64,000 nt of DNA from Gnetum montanum (Eukaryota > Streptophyta > Gnetopsida > Gnetales > Gnetaceae): assembly GCA_015680685.1 (NCBI GenBank), contig MNCI01028318.1, forward strand, positions 62,010-126,009, written 5' to 3'. Of the stretch, positions 23,212-36,800 are shown in pieces (within the stretch, counting starts at the first letter, position 1; every line of letters starts with the position of its first letter). The notes under the pieces were generated by a model that made no database searches, was not told the origin of the DNA, and saw nothing but the letters and a program-made list of their open reading frames with translations. Both the position numbers and the translations under genes were made by a program.

Positions 23212-23229
23212 TAGCACTAGAAGGAGGGC
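23212..23229 (+). other. Candidate primer-binding site of element B
   Basis: TAGCACTAGAAGGAGGGC begins five bases after the LTR end. Undoing two G-to-A changes gives a TGGCGC start, as expected for complementarity to a tRNA 3' CCA end. The matching tRNA was not identified. Confidence 0.5.
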
Positions 23230-23611
23230 CTTTAGTATCCTTTCTCATGTTATATAGTAGTCCTGTAAGAGTTTTGCATCCTGACACACACTAATGTAAA
23301 TGTAAAACCCTTTTTTGATTGTTTATGCATCGTGTGATGCACATCGGTTGCTTCGATGGTTCCTTTGGAACCCTGCAGGACATAAAGCCTCCGATTTCCA
23401 TTTGACCCTCGTTATATGGTAGTTTTGCATGCATTCTATACCCTGACATGCAATAGTATAAACTTTACATCCTTTTATGGTTGTTTATGCATCATGTGCT
23501 ACAGATCAGTCGCTTTGATGATTCCTTTGAAATCTAGCAAGACATAAAGCCTTTGATTACCTTTCAATCTCCTCGTTTTCCTCATTTGCAAACTTGTCTA
23601 GCTTTGTGATA

Positions 23612-26500
23612 ATGACTACACCAAGAACTATTGCTAACACCTCTAATGTTGAGGTTCCCCTTATGGTTCAAGGCAGCACAAGTGCCGAACAACCACTCAG
23701 CCCAAGGTTGGGGCAAGGTCGATCCCTCAGGATCCAAAAGCAAGGACCTAAGAGCTTGGCCTAGCAACACGAGCGATACAACTTTCTCTACGCTAAGGTG
23801 CAGGAAAACCTATCCTTAGATGCACAAAAGTTCAAAGAGAAGCATAGCATTGAGTTTGCCTACTGTAATGGGAAGGAATTTATTCCCACTCCTGGCACTT
23901 CCATCCCCTTAATGAAAATGAACCAATGGCTTTTAGATCAGTTGATCCAAGTAATTAAGCCTGGGCAGCCACAAGACACAGTGTCTCATCATGATGAGGC
24001 TTTCCAGGACAAACAAGAGGAGCTGGATTCTCAATCCAGGGAGGTCAAACCAACCCTGCCACCATCCGTCCTACCCTATCCTTTTGGATGAAACATCTGT
24101 CTATTGCCACTCCCTTCATGATCACTTCTACATCATCGCAACCCATGATTACATTGGCAATGGGTAGCCATGTCATGCCCTAAGCGTATCAACACCCCTA
24201 TTTCCATTTTTCATTCTCAGCCACTACTCCTCTGAAAACTGTTCATTATTCTATTCCTGCATCCCATCAAGTACCAATCATAGTTACCCTACGACACATT
24301 CATACCATACCTACTTCATAGTCGCATGCAGCTTCCACCTCTATTCCTGCATTCACATCTATCCCATCATTGGTGAAGGGCCCAGGCCCACCCGCATGGT
24401 GGACCCCATTCACTTCTCCTCCTGCTACCTTACCATCATAGATGTCTCACATTCGCCATCATACATACCAAGCCCTACAGACAGTGCAACCCAACATGGG
24501 GATATGGTCTGTTCCACTAGCCATGCAAACAGTCAACCCCGTAGCGCAACCCTCGACTGTTGCTACAACAACACCATCTATTGGTTCGTGGACACCACAA
24601 GAAACATAGCTCGTAGGGTCCACCCAAATGGCACCACTGATGGATCACGCTGTTACCCCTGCTACTCAACATATGGGAGCTACCCCCATGGATCCCCAAC
24701 CGTTTGCATCATCCCTGGGTCTAGATCAAGCATTCCAGCTTATCCAGACCCTTACTAAGGAAATAAAACACCTCAAAGCTATCAAGTCTGATACGGTACA
24801 AGTCATGGACTTCTACTAGGATGACCCCATCAGCTTGAAAATCCCTACACTAATGTTACCCCTAGGGATGTCACTCCCCCATTTCACGAAATACAATGGG
24901 GAGGGAGATCCCAATGCACATCTTGTTAATTTTTAGTCTGAGTCTTTTCTTCTGCAAAAATGGCCCCATATGATCATCCATGTCTTTGCCATGTATTTGA
25001 CCGGAAAAGCCCTAGACTGGTACCACACCCTTCCGCGCTCCTCCATATCAATCCTAGAGGAGCTTCTGACCTAGTTTTTGTTGTGCTTCAAATACAACTT
25101 GAGGCCATAGGTCATGCTAGATTAGTTGATGAGCATGAAATAAGACCCGCTGGAACTAGTTCAGAAGTTCATCCAATGCTGGAGTGCAACCCTTAACAAA
25201 ATATGCGAGCCCATCGTGGAGGCCCATTTGCTAGCCATCTTTAAGGGTTCAGTAAATAACTTTATTAAATCTAAGCTGTATTATCTTGATCCGTGCACTC
25301 TCAGTCAGGATTTCACCCATACTAAGAGCATACAGCATGTGGTTGAGGCAAGCAAAGACCCAGCCTACATTGCATACAAGAACACCTTCGCGAAGAAGAA
25401 TAAGGGAAAGGCTGTTATAGCCATAGTGGCCACTATGGAAAATGAGGCCAAACCCAAACCTAATAACAACAGTAACAAGAACAACAAGAAACTGTCCACA
25501 GCTGCAGCTAATCCCACACCCAAACAGAGTAATGCATTGTAGCCTCCTACACTTGTACCTGAGACATCTGCACCACCGAAACCAAACTTTGAGCATAAAG
25601 ATCGCTCAAAGTATACCACGTTGCCCATCAGACCTTCAGATCTTCTGAAGCAATTATTGGCAACAGAGACATCCAACATAAATGGATGTCAGAGGATGGA
25701 GCCAGGAAGCATCAGCGGTATTGTGAACTACTCAGGAAGCCCTCGTTGGCTTTGCCCAACGAGCCCCCAGTTCCTAAAGGTTTCAAGCTAGAGCAGTTCT
25801 GTGACTACCACCAATAGTGTGGTCATGATACAGATTACTGCATCGCATTGGAGGAAGACATCCAAAGGATGATTGATCAAGGAAAATTGGTGCTAGACAA
25901 AAGAAACCAAGTACATCCTGAGAATCAATCCCTACACGTCTACACTGACCCCCTCAACGCCAATAACACAGGTTACATTATCAAGATCATCGGCGTTGAC
26001 AGTAATCTTAGATCACCCTAGCAGCCATTTGTAGTTCATGTGCCTCAACATAGTGCACCAGCATCAATAAAAGCTAATCAAAGACCATAGCAGCCTTTTG
26101 TCGTGAGAGTCCCTCCTTGGACATCTCCCCTTGCACCATATGTTCCTTGGGTATTCACCCTTGTACCACTTGTTAGAAGAACTGTAGAACTGCCTCGTAC
26201 ATTAACACCGTTAACTCCATTCATTACTAGGGGGCCAAGCCACTCAACTGCCCCCACCCCACATAAGATAGCTTTACAACCTTCTCATCCTAAGAAACAA
26301 GAAGTGCACCTCAATGGTAAGACATCAAGAGAAGATACTACCCCAGGTACCTCCAAGCCCACACTCTCACCCCTTGCATCTACGCCCTCGTCGTCGAAAA
26401 ATGATGTTGCTACCCATGCAGAGTCTTTGCCACCTCACCCAAGAGGGCCTGAACCCAAACCCAAAATTTTCACTCCTTGGGAAATTCATCTTCTGGGATG
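23612..26500 (+). pseudogene. Element B gag relic (copy 1)
   Basis: Gag starts at ATG 23612 (MTTPRTIANTSNVEVPLMVQ), where an open frame begins ~400 bp after the LTR. The retrotransposon_gag core is at ~24830-25220: KYNGEGDPNAHLV, then ALDWYHTLPRSSISILEEL. It is followed by HLLAIFKGSVNNFIKSKLYY (25220-25280). A zinc-knuckle-like CDYHQ*CGHDTDYC lies near 25800. A Pro/Thr/Ser-rich linker extends to 26500. Several expected Gln codons are TAG or TAA, for example five around 24935-25155. At least one frameshift separates the N-terminal part from the core. It forms the virus-like particle in intact relatives. Confidence 0.75.
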
Positions 26501-26597
26501 AATAGAAGAGGAGAAAGGTAGTAAACTAAAAGGTGGCCAAGACCTTTTGGGTGCCCTCTCCCAGGTCAAGTAGGCTCTGAAATAGAAAAATACTACA

Positions 26598-27480
26598 TTG
26601 AGCCTGTACGACCTAATCATGACATCTATTGAACACCATGAGGCTTTGGTCTGCATGTTAATGGAAATCCCTGTCGATGAGAACATGCCAACAGAAGAGA
26701 AGGTAATCCATTCAGTCATTCTTCCTTCTGCACCTCTAGAACCAAAGGCATCTCAACTGACATTTTATGATGATTCCATTAGGAAAGACCTTGAACAGGG
26801 TCATGTGACAATAGCACCCCTGTTCATCACAATCTAGGTCAGTCAACATAAGATTCAGAGGGTACACGTCGATGATGAGGCTGCTACTAACATCATCCAT
26901 TTCCCTATTGTGGACAAGCTAGGTTTGATCTACCAGAATAGACCCACAACAATGTCATGCTTAAAGTTGTTCAATCGGGCATGGGTTGTGGTAAAAGGCA
27001 CAATCCATTTTGACTTCATGGTAGGGGACCAGTTCCCCACCAATGCAACGTTCATCGCGGTTGAAGAGATGCACAGGCTTAACTTGATCTTGGGAAGGTC
27101 ATGGTTAGCACAACTTAGGGATGTCTCTTCACCCATCCATCAGGAGATCCATCTACCCTATGCAGGTAGGAAGGTGGTAAGCCATGGTGATGAGGTAGCA
27201 ACACAAGCTATCAACAACATGGATATGGAACAGGGCTCAGAGGTCGTAACCTCTAAGAGTGAAGCACTTGTCTTTGTAAACACTAACCTTTTAACAAGAG
27301 AACCAACTCAGCATGCCTGTTTAGAAAATGAAAATATGTGAACTGAGTGACCCTTCCAAGTGGAGGACAATGACATAGATGAAGGTCAAAACGAAGTACC
27401 TTGGCCTTACACCTCGCCCACTCCACGATGGGTCAAGAAGCAGTTACGTCTAGTGTAGCAATCCCACTACTTCTTACCCA
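26598..27480 (+). pseudogene. Element B protease relic (copy 1)
   Basis: Aspartic protease of the gypsy type. The linker part (26598-26837) has QLTFYDDSI. The core (26860-27340) has RVHVDDEAATNII at the catalytic position, then TTMSCLKLFNRAW, LNLILGRSWLAQL and SPIHQEIHLPY. The catalytic DSG/DTG is degenerate. The frame continues past two TGA codons (probable CGA-to-TGA) into a tail ending at the contig gap. It lies in a different frame from the gag core. Confidence 0.7.
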
Positions 27481-27560
27481 GTTTCCACCCTTTGTACATT
27501 AACCACCTTTTTTTTGCATCCATCTTTCTACGCTAGGTATTAATTAAATATTTTCTAAAT

Positions 27561-27561
27561 N
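27561..27561. other. Single-N assembly gap
   Basis: One N joins the end of a 6.05-kb block to the start of its near-identical copy. See the repeat entry for 27563-33618. Confidence 0.9.
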
Positions 27562-29669
27562 AGACTCACCGACCTATCCACCTGGGTAGTTCATCCAGTT
27601 GACAATCTACTCAAGAGAAATGCATGGGGTTGTCGGCGGTGCTCAGGTTGCACAAAATAGTTCGACAAGTTTTCTAGTCAAGAATTTTGCTACACTATGC
27701 TATGCTATGTAGCATAGCAAGCCTCAAAAGATAGTTGCAGGATGAATTGCTATGCTACGCAACCTAGCAAACGCAAGGCAGAAAGGCCCAACTTACTTAG
27801 TGATGTCAATTACACTGAGCAAGCACTTCTGGCCTTCAAAACCAGTTTCTTTACTTAACTTTAAGTCCTTCGGCAAAGATCCTCTTGCTAGAAAAGTAGA
27901 AGATCAAGCAAAAAGTAGGCTATGTTGGCTGCTATGCTATGCTATGCTACATAGCATAGCATAGCATAGCAATGACGCAAGAAAAATAGAAGGACATCTC
28001 AGGATGCACGATCAGCAAGTTCACAAGCTTCACGTCATAAAGAGCAAAGGTAGCAGATTGTCAACATGATTTTCAAACAAATGTTCACAATGCAAATCAT
28101 AGCTAAGGCCAGCTGCTATGCTACATAGCATAGCATAGCATAGCAAACATGCAGAACCAGCTATAACACTTCAAAGGCTTCTAGCACTTGCAATTAACTA
28201 CACCACAAATTCCTTCCTTGAACTGGTAGCTATGCCATGCTATGCTACATAGCATAGCACAACATAGCAAGAAGCTATACTACACTAAACATGCTATGAT
28301 ACATAGCATAGCAAGTAGCTACACTATGCTGTACAATGTAACACAGTGTAGCAGGAGGTTGGGCATAGCATAGCGTAGCAAGCAGCTTTGCTATGCTAAC
28401 ATGGCTATGCTCCATACCGTAGCACAGCGTAGCAGGTGGATATGGTACATCGGTGTGCTTCACTCCTTATCTACATTGATGGCACACCTAATCCTAATGT
28501 CTCTAGTTCTGATAGCGTAATTGCAGTGCGGTAGGCTCATCAATGAACTTTGCATGTCCATGCAGCATGGACATGTCAACATGTGGCAGGTCCAAGACAC
28601 GTGGTGTCCAAACCACATTTTTCACATGCTCCTGACCCTATAAATACCCCGATGAACAATGATCAAAGGGTTGGCAAATTTTGGCATTGGTTAGCAAAAA
28701 TTGGCTTGGTTGGCAATTTTGAGTAGCTTTACGCATAGTTGGTAATTCTGAGCATTGTTGGCATTTGTTGTTGGAAATTCAAAAACCTGTTAGCAAAATA
28801 ATTCACATTCCCATTTTTCATCTTGTTAGCTCTTTTCCATTTCCTTTGTAGCACTTTGCATTGTTAGCTTATGAATTCATGTTCAAGCATATAGTTGGCT
28901 TACATTGAACATATTTGGTTACTTTTGGGATCTCTATGCTTCCCAGCATCATGAAACCATGTGTATTCACTCTGATAAAGTAAAGTTGTAGCTTTGAACG
29001 TGGTGCATTTCTTAACCCCAGTTTACATCATTTTCGTTCCTCACATATAATAGTCGATATTTTACACTATAAACGTTGTTTTTGAGTTACACGTTTGCAA
29101 AAGGTTTAGTGACACCAATTAAGTCCTTGTCTGATTAACCAAACTGTTCAAGGAAACCCATTTCCATTTAATCTAGCACAGCCCTTGCGCGGATACTGGG
29201 TTAAGACTATCATGACCGAAAACCTCTCAGTGTTTTCCAACCACCGATGTTTTCAGTCGCTATAGTTTCTAGCACTAGAAGGAGGGCCTTTAGTATCCTT
29301 TCTCATGTTATATAGTAGTCCTGTAAGAGTTTTGCATCCTGACACACACTAATGTAAATGTAAAACCCTTTTTTGATTGTTTATGCATCGTGTGATGCAC
29401 ATCGGTTGCTTCGATGGTTCCTTTGGAACCCTGCAGGACATAAAGCCTCCGATTTCCATTTGACCCTCGTTATATGGTAGTTTTGCATGCATTCTATACC
29501 CTGACATGCAATAGTATAAACTTTACATCCTTTTATGGTTGTTTATGCATCATGTGCTACAGATCAGTCGCTTTGATGATTCCTTTGAAATCTAGCAAGA
29601 CATAAAGCCTTTGATTACCTTTCAATCTCCTCGTTTTCCTCATTTGCAAACTTGTCTAGCTTTGTGATA

Positions 29670-32559
29670 ATGACTACACCAAGAACTATTGCTAACACCT
29701 CTAATGTTGAGGTTCCCCTTATGGTTCAAGGCAGCACAAGTGCCGAACAACCACTCAGCCCAAGGTTGGGGCAAGGTCGATCCCTCAGGATCCAAAAGCA
29801 AGGACCTAAGAGCTTGGCCTAGCAACACGAGCGATACAACTTTCTCTACGCTAAGGTGTAGGAAAACCTATCCTTAGATGCACAAAAGTTCAAAGAGAAG
29901 CATAGCATTGAGTTTGCCTACTGTAATGGGAAGGAATTTATTCCCACTCCTGGCACTTCCATCCCCTTAATGAAAATGAACCAATGGCTTTTAGATCAGT
30001 TGATCCAAGTAATTAAGCCTGGGCAGCCACAAGACACAGTGTCTCATCATGATGAGGCTTTCCAGGACAAACAAGAGGAGCTGGATTCTCAATCCAGGGA
30101 GGTCAAACCAACCCTGCCACCATCCGTCCTACCCTATCCTTTTGGATGAAACATCTGTCTATTGCCACTCCCTTCATGATCACTTCTACATCATCGCAAC
30201 CCATGATTACATTGGCAATGGGTAGCCATGTCATGCCCTAAGCGTATCAACGCCCCTATTTCCATTTTTCATTCTCAGCCACTACTCCTCTGAAAACTGT
30301 TCATTAGTCTATTCCTGCATCCCATCAAGTACCAATCATAGTTACCCTACGACACATTCATACCATACCTACTTCATAGTCGCATGCAGCTTCCACCTCT
30401 ATTCCTGCATTCACATCTATCCCATCATTGGTGAAGGGCCCAGGCCCACCCGCATGGTGGACCCCATTCACTTCTCCTCCTGCTACCTTACCATCATAGA
30501 TGTCTCACATTCGCCATCATACATACCAAGCCCTACAGACAGTGCAACCCAACATGGGGATATGGTCTGTTCCACTAGCCATGCAAACAGTCAACCCCGT
30601 AGCGCAACCCTCGACTGTTGCTACAACAACACCATCTATTGGTTCGTGGACACCACAAGAAACATAGCTCGTAGGGTCCACCCAAATGGCACCACTGATG
30701 GATCACGCTGTTACCCCTGCTACTCAACATATGGGAGCTACCCCCACGGATCCCCAACCGTTTGCATCATCCCTAGGTCTAGATCAAGCATTCCAGCTTA
30801 TCCAGACCCTTACTAAGGAAATAAAACACCTCAAAGCTATCAAGTCTGATACGGTACAAGTCATGGACTTCTACTAGGATGACCCCATCAGCTTGAAAAT
30901 CCCTACACTAATGTTACCCCTAGGGATGTCACTCCCCCATTTCACGAAATACAATGGGGAGGGAGATCCCAATGCACATCTTGTTAATTTTTAGTCTGAG
31001 TCTTTTCTTCTGCAAAAATGGCCCCATATGATCATCCATGTCTTTGCCATGTATTTGACCGGAAAAGCCCTAGACTGGTACCACACCCTTCCGCGCTCCT
31101 CCATATCAATCCTAGAGGAGCTTCTGACCTAGTTTTTGTTGTGCTTCAAATACAACTTGAGGCCATAGGTCATGCTAGATTAGTTGATGAGCATGAAATA
31201 AGACCCGCTGGAACTAGTTGAGAAGTTCATCCAATGCTGGAGTGCAACCCTTAACAAAATATGCGAGCCCATCGTGGAGGCCCATTTGCTAGCCATCTTT
31301 AAGGGTTCAGTAAATAACTTTATTAAATCTAAGCTGTATTATCTTGATCCGTGCACTCTCAGTCAGGATTTCACCCATACTAAGAGCATACAGCATGTGG
31401 TTGAGGCAAGCAAAGACCCAGCCTACATTGCATACAAGAACACCTTCGCGAAGAAGAATAAGGGAAAGGCTGTTATAGCCATAGTGGCCACTATGGAAAA
31501 TGAGGCCAAACCCAAACCTAATAACAACAGTAACAAGAACAACAAGAAACTGTCCACAGCTGCAGCTAATCCCACACCCAAACAGAGTAATGCATTGTAG
31601 CCTCCTACACTTGTACCTGAGACATCTGCACCACCGAAACCAAACTTTGAGCATAAAGATCGCTCAAAGTATACCACGTTGCCCATCAGACCTTCAGATC
31701 TTCTGAAGCAATTATTGGCAACAGAGACATCCAACATAAATGGATGTCAGAGGATGGAGCCAGGAAGCATCAGCGGTATTGTGAACTACTCAGGAAGCCC
31801 TCGTTGGCTTTGCCCAACGAGCCCCCAGTTCCTAAAGGTTTCAAGCTAGAGCAGTTCTGTGACTACCACCAATAGTGTGGTCATGATACAGATTACTGCA
31901 TCGCATTGGAGGAAGACATCCAAAGGATGATTGATCAAGGAAAATTGGTGCTAGACAAAAGAAACCAAGTACATCCTGAGAATCAATCCCTACACGTCTA
32001 CACTGACCCCCTCAACGCCAATAACACAGGTTACATTATCAAGATCATCGGCGTTGACAGTAATCTTAGATCACCCTAGCAGCCATTTGTAGTTCATGTG
32101 CCTCAACATAGTGCACCAGCATCAATAAAAGCTAATCAAAGACCATAGCAGCCTTTTGTCGTGAGAGTCCCTCCTTGGACATCTCCCCTTGCACCATATG
32201 TTCCTTGGGTATTCACCCTTGTACCACTTGTTAGAAGAACTGTAGAACTACCTCGTACATTAACACCGTTAACTCCATTCATTACTAGGGGGCCAAGCCA
32301 CTCAACTGCCCCCACCCCACATAAGATAGCTTTACAACCTTCTCATCCTAAGAAACAAGAAGTGCACCTCAATGGTAAGACATCAAGAGAAGATACTACC
32401 CCAGGTACCTCCAAGCCCACACTCTCACCCCTTGCATCTACGCCCTCGTCGTCGAAAAATGATGTTGCTACCCATGCAGAGTCTTTGCCACCTCACCCAA
32501 GAGGGCCTGAACCCAAACCCAAAATTTTCACTCCTTGGGAAATTCATCTTCTGGGATGA
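29670..32559 (+). pseudogene. Element B gag relic (copy 2)
   Basis: Same gene as 23612-26500, same breaks, with scattered single-base differences. For example, CAG at copy 1 position 23799 is TAG here, which adds a stop. Gag core around 30890-31280, zinc-knuckle-like motif near 31860. If the duplication is an artefact this is the same locus counted twice, or its other allele. Confidence 0.75.
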
Positions 32560-32655
32560 ATAGAAGAGGAGAAAGGTAGTAAACTAAAAGGTGGCCAAGA
32601 CCTTTTGGGTGCCCTCTCCCAGGTCAAGTAGGCTCTGAAATAGAAAAATACTACA

Positions 32656-33594
32656 TTGAGCCTGTACGACCTAATCATGACATCTATTGAACACCGTGAG
32701 GCTTTGGTCTGCATGTTAATGGAAATCCCTGTCGATGAGAACATGCCAACAGAAGAGAAGGTAATCCATTCAGTCATTCTTCCTTCTGCACCTCTAGAAC
32801 CAAAGCCATCTCAACTGACATTTTATGATGATTCCATTAGGAAAGACCTTGAACAGGGTCATGTGACAATAGCACCCCTGTTCATCACAATCTAGGTCAG
32901 TCAACATAAGATTCGGAGGGTACACGTCGATGATGAGGCTGCTACTAACATCATCCATTTCCCTATTGTGGACAAGCTAGGTTTGATCTACCAGACTAGA
33001 CCCACAACAATGTCATGCTTAAAGTTGTTCAATCGGGCATGGGTTGTGGTAAAAGGCACAATCCATTTTGACTTCATGGTAGGGGACCAGTTCCCCACCA
33101 ATGCAACGTTCATCGCGGTTGAAGAGATGCACAGGCTTAACCTGATCTTGGGAAGGTCATGGTTAGCACAACTTAGGGATGTCTCTTCACCCATCCATCA
33201 GGAGATCCATCTACCCTATGCAGGTAGGAAGGTGGTAAGCCATGGTGATGAGGTAGCAACACAAGCTATCAACAACATGGATATGGAACAGGGCTCAGAG
33301 GTCGTAACCTCTAAGAGTGAAGCACTTGTCTTTGTAAACACTAACCTTTTAACAAGAGAACCAACTCAGCATGCCTGTTTAGAAAATGAAAATATGTGAA
33401 CTGAGTGACCCTTCCAAGTGGAGGACAATGACATAGATGAAGGTCAAAACGAAGTACCTTGGCCTTACACCTCGCCCACTCCACGATGGGTCAAGAAGCA
33501 GTTACGTCTAGTGTAGCAATCCCACTGCTTCTTACCCAGTTTCCACCCTTTGTACATTAACCACCTTTTTTTTGCATCCATCTTTCTACGCTAG
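32656..33594 (+). pseudogene. Element B protease relic (copy 2)
   Basis: Same as copy 1 (QLTFYDDSI, LNLILGRSWLAQL, SPIHQEIHLPY). Coding similarity runs on to about 33590, where CTAG|GTATTA (33591-33600) looks like a decayed CAG|GTATTA splice donor. Sense coding resumes only near 39283, after the antisense gene. Confidence 0.7.
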
Positions 33595-33825
33595 GTATTA
33601 ATTAAATATTTTCTAAATTGTTAGCATATCACTTCCTTACTACGCAATGGCCCAAAATGGCCTAAAACTACACTGCTATGCCATGGCCCGAAATGGCCTA
33701 AAAATAAAACATCAAAAAGCAAACACATAACATAGCATAAAACCAATTTTCATTAAATTCTTTTCCATGTTTACAAAATTTTTAGAAAAAATTCAAAATT
33801 TCAAAAAAAAAGAAACCCCATGCTA

Positions 33826-36800
33826 TCATGGGTTATCTTCATCTGCATCATCTTCGCCTGCATCATCCCCTTATGCATCACCTTCATCTACGTTTCCCTC
33901 GCCTGCCTCTTCATTTCTACCCTCTAAGGGCCCTACGTCTTCATTTGGAACCTGTATCGTAAAGTTGAAGTAGTCAGCTAGATCAACACATGAAAGGTAG
34001 AATAAGCCTTTTCTATAGCAAAAAGTAACTAACCGGAGATGGCCCTGTGTCCGTTTCGAAGGGTATGCGATCCAAACTAAGCCTAAGATAGTGCCAGAAC
34101 TCCTCCTTCATGATATTAGCTCAATACCTACTACTTGGTTCAGCGTCTACAACAACTTTCTCCTTTTCGATGGTTGTCCATCTCGGCGGTCCCAGAGAAA
34201 AGGAGGTGGTAACGGTCTCACTTGTGGGAAGATCCACTTCCTGTTTAGGATATTCACTAACCCTTACCTTCTCCTTGAACTTGTTATAGCCCTCAGAAGT
34301 GCCAATGGCATTTATAAATGATTTGTAAGTAAATGCCTCCATAGAAGAATCTCTGTATAGTTTGCGATAGGTGGCACATTCTAGTTTATACATGTGTTTA
34401 TGGATTTTCTGGGACTACCCGCACTCGTAAACTCTGGTGCTATAATCCTTCCAATCTTGATTCTTCTAGGCCAACAAGTCCATATGCATTCGTTGTTCTA
34501 TTATTTCTTGGGTGGCTTCATTGTTTTGTCGCACGACTGTCCAATATCTAGCATAATCTATCACAGCTGTGCACCAATTGCCATCATTAGTATCATGGGC
34601 TATGAGGAATTCATTCCTTGATTTGAGGTCTCCCACTTCGATGCTCAGGCCAGCCTTCTCTTTCTCAACTTTGTGGACCCATTTCCACAGGTCTTCGTTG
34701 ATGAACCTACACTCCCACAAGGAGCATGCCAAGTGAAAAGCGCATTTTCTAGCCTTGTCGTATATGTGATGGGGCACTTCAGCTACTTATGAAGAAAATG
34801 TAGGCATGACACCAACCTTCAATGCCCATGTCGGGTCCCATTTGAGTTGAGAGACTGTAATCACACAAAGAGAGAATTAGTTACATTAGCATAACAAGGT
34901 TAGCAAAGTCAAGAACTCTAGTGTAGCAACACAAAAAACCTAGTGTAGCTACTTTACTTACCCACTTCAGGATCAACCTGTTTGAGATCGTTGATCATGT
35001 CGTCGACTACCCCCTGCATGAATGTAAGCTTATCGGGGGTCTCGGCCCATGGTTCCACACGAATCAGAGGAGGTCCTGCAACATTAAACAGTGGTGTCTA
35101 TCATGAAACAAAATGCATTAGTAATGACTGAGGTGAACTATGGCAAGGCCATAGGTGAAGAAAACGACAGTATGGGGGCTCCTACCCAGTAAACCCTTGG
35201 GGGTGACAATGGAGGGATCATTCATTGACACATTATTGAATACATTGTCAAACTCACCTACATCTAATTGCAGTTTCCCTCCTTTCTGACTCAAAACCAT
35301 GGCAGAATCCTTGGCATTCATCTGTATTCCTAATGTTGAATTGCATTTGGCGAAGGGATCTCTAGTAGAAGTCCCTTCCAAGTTGATACCGGCTTCTTCT
35401 TTATTTGCCAGTGCCTTTCCTTTCGAGGCATCGACATCCTCCTCATCCATAGGAGACACCTCTTCAGCTCCAAAAATGTCCTCCTTGTCAGCAGGAGGAT
35501 TTTCCTTGATAATAAGAGCCCGTTCCTTAGTGACAGGAGCTCTTTCCTTCTTGACTAGGGCCCTTTCTTCTGAGACTAGGGCCTTCATGTCTTTATTTTT
35601 CACCCCCATCTTGGGGACTGACACCTCTTCCACACATTCTTCTTCTTCTTCTCCTTCTGCTGATAGCAAAAACATATTTGCATTAGCATAAAGTAAGTTA
35701 GCTTAAAGTAGGTACTACACTATGCTACGCTACATAGTGTAGCATAGCGTAGTAGGCATTAGCAAAGTAGGTGAGGAAGTAAACATAGGTAAAAGCATTT
35801 ATCGATGGGGGGTTGCATCTTGCATAGCTTAAACCACAGTGTCCACCCCTCTTCTTCTTCCATGTGGAGGGTCCCCTCAGCTAGTTGAGGCCTCTTTCAC
35901 CACATCTTGGTGCCCACCGTTTTGGCAATGAGGTGCTTCCCCTGTGACATACTACTAGCAGTAGCAGGGGGCACCTCTACCACATTTTCCTGGCCATGAA
36001 AGTTACGGGCCACCCGATCCTTAGTCATCATTGAGAATGACTCCCCAATAGCTTTTGGGGGATCTTGGGCTTGGGTGGTTTGAATGATTTGGCAAATCCA
36101 TGATTTGGAGATCTGATTGTGATTTTGCATAACCTAGGCTCCATTCTCATGGACTACCAAAAACTTTGCGAAATGCCATAAACAGACTATGTAAAAGGTG
36201 TAATGCACATTAAAATGGGACTTCTACTTTTTATGAAGTCTGACGATTTCAGTCTGCAAGCCCTTGCACAAAAACCTAGCCTAGTTGTAGAGAGCCTCCT
36301 CTTCCATAACCTTCTGCATAACCTAGGCTCTCTCAATTCAAAGGATCTTTCCTTGGGAAGGTAGCTGGGGGAATGCATGAGCACGGAAGATGGAATAAAC
36401 CTCTTTGGTAGGTCTCTACCTAAAATTATCCATGGGGATCCCCTTTCACTCTTTTGGAACCCTTAGCCACTCTTCAATGTCCTCCTTCTAACGGTTCAGC
36501 TCTTTCTTGGTCTTTGATCCTATGAGGACGCCATCAACGGGGACATCGAAAATATCCTCGAATAGCTGGTCATTGATCTCAAGGACCACTCACACACCAT
36601 GTACATGTGTGTAGAAGTGGTTCTCCATGTTAGAAAAGGTTTCGGCTAGGGCCAACATATCAGTAGCAGGGATGCTTGGATTTAGAGCTAGGAACAAATC
36701 CATGAGCCCAGCACCTTGAAGGTGCTTGATCAGGGATTCCGAGGCCACACTGCATATCCAGCATTGGCTCTCATATACCTTCCTGTACTTGAAGTAGATG

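Larger units (their letters stand above)
27563..33618 (+). repeat. Second copy of B 5' LTR-gag-PRO (probable contig overlap)
   Basis: Collinear with 21515-27560 at a 6058-bp offset. About 25 single-base differences and one 10-bp difference in a TAGCA array were seen by eye. It begins inside the LTR and ends exactly where copy 1 ends at the N. Only this copy continues into unique sequence to the right. It contains LTR 27563-29264, primer-binding site ~29270, gag and protease relics. Unmerged overlap or haplotypes are likelier than real duplication. Confidence 0.85.

Noticed and set aside
25365-25679. Minus-strand frames of 104-115 codons opposite B gag (also 31423-31737)
   Set aside because: They are shadows of the gag core, present only because the coding strand is Asn/Lys-rich there.
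21515-33618. Recent biological tandem duplication of 5' LTR-gag-PRO
   Set aside because: The junction is an N, and two other Ns show the same flanking duplication, pointing to assembly.
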